Assembly: GCA_020851855.1 (NCBI GenBank)
Contig: JADZBY010000665.1
Location: 1 to 10,127 of the forward strand
From: Anaerolineae bacterium
GTDB lineage: Bacteria; Chloroflexota; Anaerolineae; Aggregatilineales; UBA2796
DNA length: 10,127 bases
Direction: 5' to 3'
The notes beneath the pieces were generated by a model. The model saw only the letters and a program-made list of their open reading frames with translations, was not told the DNA's origin and did not search any database. This document shows positions 6,973-10,127 of the stretch, in pieces. The position numbers and the translations under genes are program-made. Numbering within the stretch: position 1 is the stretch's first letter; every line of letters begins with the position of its first letter.

Positions 6973-8877
6973 TCAGCTCAGGTCGTAGCTCTCTTCGACA
7001 GGCACGGGGTTGTTCGCCTCGATGTCCTTCGGGTCTGTGGCGCGCCACGTGTGCCAGGCATAACCGCGGTCGCCGTCCAGGTTGAAGTTGGGCATCTTCT
7101 CGATGCGGGCCAGGATCAGCCGGGCGCTGAAGTCCAGCGCGCTGCCGAACTGCGTGCTGTTCCATGTCGCGGCGTCCAGGTCGTGCGTCCAGGCAAAATC
7201 GACGCTGGTGGGCGACATGCAGTTCGTCGGCTGTGATGGCGTCGCGTAGAAGCCGGGCGTGTACGGGCCTTTCACGTCATACAGCCCTTCGGCCACCGGG
7301 TTGAAGGCGATGCCGCCGTCGATGAAGACGTGCGGGTATGTGCCGAACAGCTCTTTGGGCATCGGTTCCGCGTAGGGCAATTCGACCGGCGTGGTCGGAT
7401 AGGTCAGGTGGTGCTCCACCGAGGTGACGTTGTGATTCACCTGCTTGTGCGGGTAGATGCAGAAGTTGGCGCTGCCGCCGCCCGTCAGAGAGACGAAGGA
7501 CGTGTTGAGCAGCGCACGCCGCCACGGCTCTTTGGCCAGGTCCTGCGGCTCCGGGAAGAAGTAACCGCCCAGCACGAGCGTCCAGCGCAGGTTGTCGTAG
7601 ATCTGGTAAATGCCCTTGTGAATCTGGTAGATCAGCCACTTGAGCAGCGCCAACGCCTCGGTGATGGGCAGCAGGAAGATGTCCACGGTGTGCGTGATGA
7701 TCCATTCGATGGTGTACGTCACCAGGTCGATCAGCCATTCCACAAAGGCGAGGATCGCGGCGAAGATGGCCAGGATGCTGAAGCCGCCGCCGCCGCCGCC
7801 ACCGCCGCCCGAACCGGGGAACGAGGGCAGGCCGCTCACGTAGTCGGTGACGAGCGCCGCCGTGGCGCTTCCGGGCGGCGGGACCGGCGTGGGCGGGTGC
7901 ATACTGCCAAAGCTCGTGGCGCGCTCGAACCACATCAGCCACAGGCGGTACGTGTCGTCCAGATCGTCAAAGCTGAACGTCACCGGGTGCGCCATGCCGC
8001 CGTACACGTCATCCATGGCCTGCAAGATCATGTTGCCGAGCTTTTCGGGCAGTTTCTCGTCCGGGAAGGCGCACAGGCGGTAGTAGTAACTGCCGTTGAT
8101 GGCGTTCGGGACGTAGGTGTCGTCGCTGGTCAGGTTCAGGCAGCCCTTCGTCTTGGCGCTGTCCGGGTAATAGTTGCGGGCATAGGCGTCGATCCAGTTC
8201 TCGACGAGCTTGTGGCGCTTCCAGTGCATCCGGTACGGCCCGCCCACGACGCTGTTCACGAACGGATGGCCGACCACATCCGTGCCGATATGGCTGGCGT
8301 AACCGAGCACATAGCGCTTCAGGTCGTCGTCGCCGCCGGCCAGGTCCCACATGCGAGAGCAGAATTGCCCGGTCCGGCGGTAGTGCAGGAAGTCGAACCA
8401 GTACCAGTCGTTTTCGGGCGCGCCGGCCTGGACTTTCGGGTAGAAGGCGTAGAACAGGTCAACGTTGCTGGTGATCACGCTGCCGATGGCGGTGAGCGCC
8501 GTGGTGCTGATGGCGCTGGCGAGGTTGCTCAGATCGGTGAAGATTCCGTTGAAAAGCGCCTGGTCAAGGGCGGTGAGGGCGTCCTCGACGGCGTCGATGA
8601 CCGGCTCGATGTGCTCCTCGTAGAACTCGATGAACGGTTCCAGCGCGTCGTAGGCTTTGAAGATGAAGTTGGTCAGGTCGCCGATGGCGCTTCCGTATTC
8701 GCGCATGGAGAAGAACAGGAAGTCTGGCCCCATGCTGCCAAAACCGGCATACGGGCTGCATGGGTCTGCCGCCAGAAGGTTCGAAAGGGTGGGCGGCGCG
8801 TGGTTCGCTTTCTCCACCCGCCGCAGCCGGCTGGCAAGCCGCTGCTGTACGATCAGGTGCACAATGGGTCCGGGCAT
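6973..8877 (-). CDS. Zinc-dependent phospholipase C-like protein with hydrophobic insert
   Basis: 634 residues with ATG at 8877. AAGGAG at 8886-8891 with 8-nt spacing supports the start. Seen: the N-terminal half resembles the zinc-dependent PLC / P1-nuclease superfamily. It has an early His (PGPIVHL, H7), GSMGPDFLFF (D52), FLHYRRTG (H165), and the diagnostic GYASHIGTDVVGHPFVN with H196-x3-D200 and H204, followed by MHWKRHKLVENWIDA. A nine-glycine run (357-365) leads into a hydrophobic, amphipathic stretch (366-441: FSILAIFAAILAFVEWLIDL, then WIITHTVDIFLLP). The C-terminal 190 residues are not recognised. Known: related enzymes use a three-zinc site to cleave phosphodiester bonds in phospholipids or nucleic acids, but many family members are uncharacterised. 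No signal peptide. First gene of the cluster. Inferred role: membrane-active partner or effector of the Tc-like proteins; activity is unproven. Confidence 0.83.
   Translation of the reverse strand: MPGPIVHLIVQQRLASRLRRVEKANHAPPTLSNLLAADPCSPYAGFGSMGPDFLFFSMREYGSAIGDLTNFIFKAYDALEPFIEFYEEHIEPVIDAVEDALTALDQALFNGIFTDLSNLASAISTTALTAIGSVITSNVDLFYAFYPKVQAGAPENDWYWFDFLHYRRTGQFCSRMWDLAGGDDDLKRYVLGYASHIGTDVVGHPFVNSVVGGPYRMHWKRHKLVENWIDAYARNYYPDSAKTKGCLNLTSDDTYVPNAINGSYYYRLCAFPDEKLPEKLGNMILQAMDDVYGGMAHPVTFSFDDLDDTYRLWLMWFERATSFGSMHPPTPVPPPGSATAALVTDYVSGLPSFPGSGGGGGGGGGFSILAIFAAILAFVEWLIDLVTYTIEWIITHTVDIFLLPITEALALLKWLIYQIHKGIYQIYDNLRWTLVLGGYFFPEPQDLAKEPWRRALLNTSFVSLTGGGSANFCIYPHKQVNHNVTSVEHHLTYPTTPVELPYAEPMPKELFGTYPHVFIDGGIAFNPVAEGLYDVKGPYTPGFYATPSQPTNCMSPTSVDFAWTHDLDAATWNSTQFGSALDFSARLILARIEKMPNFNLDGDRGYAWHTWRATDPKDIEANNPVPVEESYDLS
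7783..7809 (-). repeat. GGC/GGT triplet run encoding nine glycines
   Basis: Nine consecutive glycine codons (residues 357-365), on the plus strand a run of gcc units with one acc interruption. It joins the phospholipase-like domain to the hydrophobic segment. The run is triplet-based, so slippage would alter linker length and not the frame. Confidence 0.85.
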
Positions 8878-8885
8878 AGTCTTCT

Positions 8886-8891
8886 CTCCTT
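8886..8891 (-). promoter_or_regulatory. Ribosome binding site of the first cluster gene
   Basis: AAGGAG on the minus strand, 8 nt upstream of the ATG at 8877. This is the strongest Shine-Dalgarno sequence in the window and fixes the start of the phospholipase-like gene. Confidence 0.8.
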
Positions 8892-9117
8892 CACGAGCAC
8901 GAACTGGCCGAAAGAGACGACAACCGACACGCCGCCCTGGGCAGGCGTGCGCCAGGGAAGCAGGACACCGACACCGAATGTTGTGAACCGGGATAGCCGT
9001 TCAGCGCGGATGGGCGGTGGGGAAGAGTCTCACCCAGCGAGGGGGCGATTGCAGTGAGACGGCGCTGAGGCTATGAAGTTATCAGAAGCTACGAAAAGAG
9101 ACGCCGCGAGAGGGTTC

Positions 9118-9154
9118 CTCACTCTGAATTTCGCAAATTCAGCATACGAGTGAG
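9118..9154. promoter_or_regulatory. Nested inverted repeat, operator-like, over the candidate -10 and start site
   Basis: The inner repeat is CTGAATTT-cgc-AAATTCAG (9124-9142), a near-perfect 19-bp dyad. Outer arms CTCACTC (9118-9124) and GAGTGAG (9148-9154) add a second dyad sharing C9124, with a 6-nt bulge (gcatac) on one side. The inner dyad spans the candidate start site and reaches into the -10 hexamer, a usual place for a dimeric repressor to bind. Alternatively, in RNA, it would form a stem-loop at the very 5' end of the cluster transcript. There is no T-run, so a terminator is less likely. Confidence 0.5.
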
Positions 9155-9169
9155 TCAGACCCAAGTCAA
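9141..9169 (-). promoter_or_regulatory. Candidate sigma70-type promoter of the Tc-like cluster
   Basis: On the minus strand, TTGACT (9164-9169; 5 of 6 to the -35 consensus) is followed after exactly 17 nt by TATGCT (9141-9146; 4 of 6 to the -10 consensus). Transcription would start near 9134, giving a leader of about 255 nt before the ATG at 8877. It lies in an AT-rich island within GC-rich DNA and faces the cluster. The sigma factor preferences of the host are unknown, so this is a pattern match only. Confidence 0.45.
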
Positions 9170-9289
9170 GTAAATTCTTATATAAGACCAGTATAGAGAC
9201 AGTGACGAGAGTGGAGCGCACGTTGCCTGCGTGCCCACAACGGCGATTGCGGGTACACTTGGAGCCTAGAGGCTGTTGTGAACTTCTGG

Positions 9290-9420
9290 CCTCACCCCCT
9301 GGCCCCCTCTCCATGCGGAGTACCGCGTAGAGAGGGGGAACGGCGCAGGCGCGCTCCCTTCTCTAGGACTGCCGGGGTCCCCTCTGGGGTGGCAGGCATG
9401 GAGAGGGGCCGGGGGTGAGG
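9290..9420. repeat. 131-bp element with 24-26 bp terminal inverted repeats (MITE/REP-like)
   Basis: The left arm (9290-9315, beginning cctcaccccctggcccc) and the right arm (9397-9420, ending gccgggggtgagg) are reverse complements apart from two single-base insertions. The interior contains further partial dyads, such as CTGCC (9369-9373) and GGCAG (9391-9395), and a GAGAGGGGG tract facing CTCCCTTCTC. It encodes no protein I would support. I see no clear target-site duplication. It resembles non-autonomous palindromic elements that recur in GC-rich bacterial genomes. It lies between the two divergent genes. Confidence 0.7.
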
Positions 9421-9557
9421 TCCGGGCCTTGCCTTCACCTATCGGGGCCATGTTCGCCGCTCGAAGTTCATTACTCCCTCTACCAATAGAAACAATCGAG
9501 ATGGAAACAGCCGTGACCTGTTGCGAACGCCTTTGAGCCTTGCAGCGAGGTGGCCCG

Positions 9558-10127
9558 ATGTGCGCTGGCGTGTTTTCCCCACAAGACGAGTACGGTGAGC
9601 CACCGTACCGCCGCACCGAATGGCTGCTGCACCTGATGGATGGCCAGCTTGTGCTGGAAGAGCGCGTGCTGGCGGCAGATGAAGCGCTGGGCGAGTACAC
9701 CCGCGTCATCAGCCACTCGATGACGCCCGTCCGGGAACTGGATTACCCGTCCCCCGCCAAATTTGAAGCGCTGGCGGGCGGGCTTTCGGAAGGCGAGTAC
9801 CTCGCCCTGGACCCGTCGTCCGATTATTGGGACGAGCTTGACGCCGACCCGGAGATCGCCGACGCGCTGGCCACCAGCGAGGCGTACATCGCCCGGCGCG
9901 CCGGAGAGCACGTGGCGGAGCTGGTCATCCCGACGCTGGCGCGGGCTGTGCAGCGAGCGGCGGGCGAATTGGTCGCCGATGGCGTGGCCGACCGCGAGAT
10001 CGCGGCGGAATACGTGCTCGAAGCGCTGACTCGTTATCTGGAACAGGATGCGGGCGTGATGGGCTACGCGCTGGTCAGCGCCGACTTGCTGGCCACGGAC
10101 AACGCCCGCGATTGGTTCGATCTCAAT
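9558..10127 (+). CDS. Hypothetical protein, partial (first 190 residues, open at right edge)
   Basis: An open frame from ATG at 9558 to the window end, 190 codons with no stop. GAGG at 9547-9550, 7 nt upstream, supports this start; an in-frame TGA at 9534-9536 limits upstream extension, leaving TTG at 9540 as the only other option. Third codon positions are strongly G/C, as expected of a real gene here. The protein is acidic: residues 1-30 MCAGVFSPQDEYGEPPYRRT then EWLLHLMDGQ; 80-100 rich in Asp/Glu (LDPSSDYWDELDADPE); 100-165 long alternating Ala-rich helices (IARRAGEHVAELVIPTLARA, YVLEALTRYLEQDAG). No signal peptide, HTH, or catalytic motif is recognised. It is divergent from the Tc-like cluster, so shared function is not implied. 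Confidence 0.7.
   Translation, partial: MCAGVFSPQDEYGEPPYRRTEWLLHLMDGQLVLEERVLAADEALGEYTRVISHSMTPVRELDYPSPAKFEALAGGLSEGEYLALDPSSDYWDELDADPEIADALATSEAYIARRAGEHVAELVIPTLARAVQRAAGELVADGVADREIAAEYVLEALTRYLEQDAGVMGYALVSADLLATDNARDWFDLN

Larger units (their letters stand above)
8878..9557. other. Divergent intergenic region, 680 bp, no gene seen
   Basis: This lies between the divergently oriented phospholipase-like gene (minus) and the unknown gene at 9558 (plus). It holds the candidate promoter/operator at 9118-9169, a 10-bp perfect palindrome CTTATATAAG at 9177-9186 in a locally AT-rich island, and the inverted-repeat element at 9290-9420. The predicted leader of the cluster (about 8878-9134) contains further inverted repeats: GTCTCAC/GTGAGAC (9028-9034 / 9055-9061) and CCCTGG/CCAGGG (8935-8940 / 8952-8957). 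I found no convincing coding region. A tiny ORF at 9501-9536 is noted separately. Confidence 0.65.

Noticed and set aside
5893..7236. Plus-strand open frame of 447 codons opposite the beta-sandwich gene
   Set aside because: The translation is Arg/Ala/His-rich and spans two minus-strand genes and their junction; it is a GC-rich antisense artefact.
7330..9057. Plus-strand open frame of 575 codons opposite the phospholipase-like gene
   Set aside because: Low-complexity, Val/Arg/Gln-rich translation with no domain. It covers the opposite strand of a gene with a strong ribosome binding site and zinc-site motifs.
9177..9200. Plus-strand promoter using TATAAG or TATAGA in the AT-rich island
   Set aside because: No acceptable -35 hexamer lies 16-18 bp upstream of either box, so it is only noted as an AT-rich palindrome.
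9480..9911. Minus-strand frames opposite the unknown plus-strand gene
   Set aside because: The plus frame from 9558 stays open to the end, has a ribosome binding site and better codon pattern. The minus frames overlap the inverted-repeat element or end without support.

Overview
The window is GC-rich bacterial DNA dominated by one minus-strand gene cluster, read from about 9,140 down to base 1 and continuing beyond it. In transcription order it encodes: (1) a 634-residue protein with a zinc-dependent phospholipase C-like N-terminal domain and an unusual hydrophobic insert; (2) a 334-residue protein that looks like an Ig-fold (CARDB-like) beta-sandwich; (3) a 1195-residue, roughly half-length relative of the A subunit of Tc (toxin complex) insecticidal toxins; (4) the first 677 residues of a TcB/SpvB-type protein, open at the left edge. 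Genes 1 and 2 are 15 bp apart and genes 3 and 4 are 30 bp apart, each with its own Shine-Dalgarno sequence. Genes 2 and 3 are separated by 302 bp holding a cluster of hairpin repeats.

Together they look like a compact Tc-type toxin or injection system. In known Tc toxins, A forms a pentameric translocation channel, and B plus C forms a hollow cocoon holding a toxic C-terminal domain. Here the A-like protein keeps the helical pore-like segment and the B-binding C-terminal region, but its N-terminal half is TPR-like rather than the usual large receptor-binding shell. It also carries an extra C-terminal beta-rich domain. The B protein has the SpvB start, an FG-GAP/VCBS propeller and the beginning of the mid-N domain. 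Any cargo would lie beyond the left edge. The co-transcribed zinc-phospholipase-like and beta-sandwich proteins are not standard Tc partners and are the most novel part.

The stretch 8878-9557 is non-coding and divergent. It contains a good sigma70-like promoter candidate facing the operon (TTGACT, 17 bp, TATGCT at 9141-9169) overlapped by a near-perfect inverted repeat (9124-9142) that resembles an operator. It also contains a 131-bp element bounded by 24-26 bp imperfect inverted repeats (9290-9420). To its right, a plus-strand gene of unknown function starts at 9558 and runs off the window.

The organism cannot be fixed from the sequence. High GC, a short Tc-like locus and GC-rich palindromic intergenic repeats would fit a free-living bacterium such as a member of Chloroflexota, but this is inference. 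No tRNA, rRNA, CRISPR array, transposase or integrase was seen.
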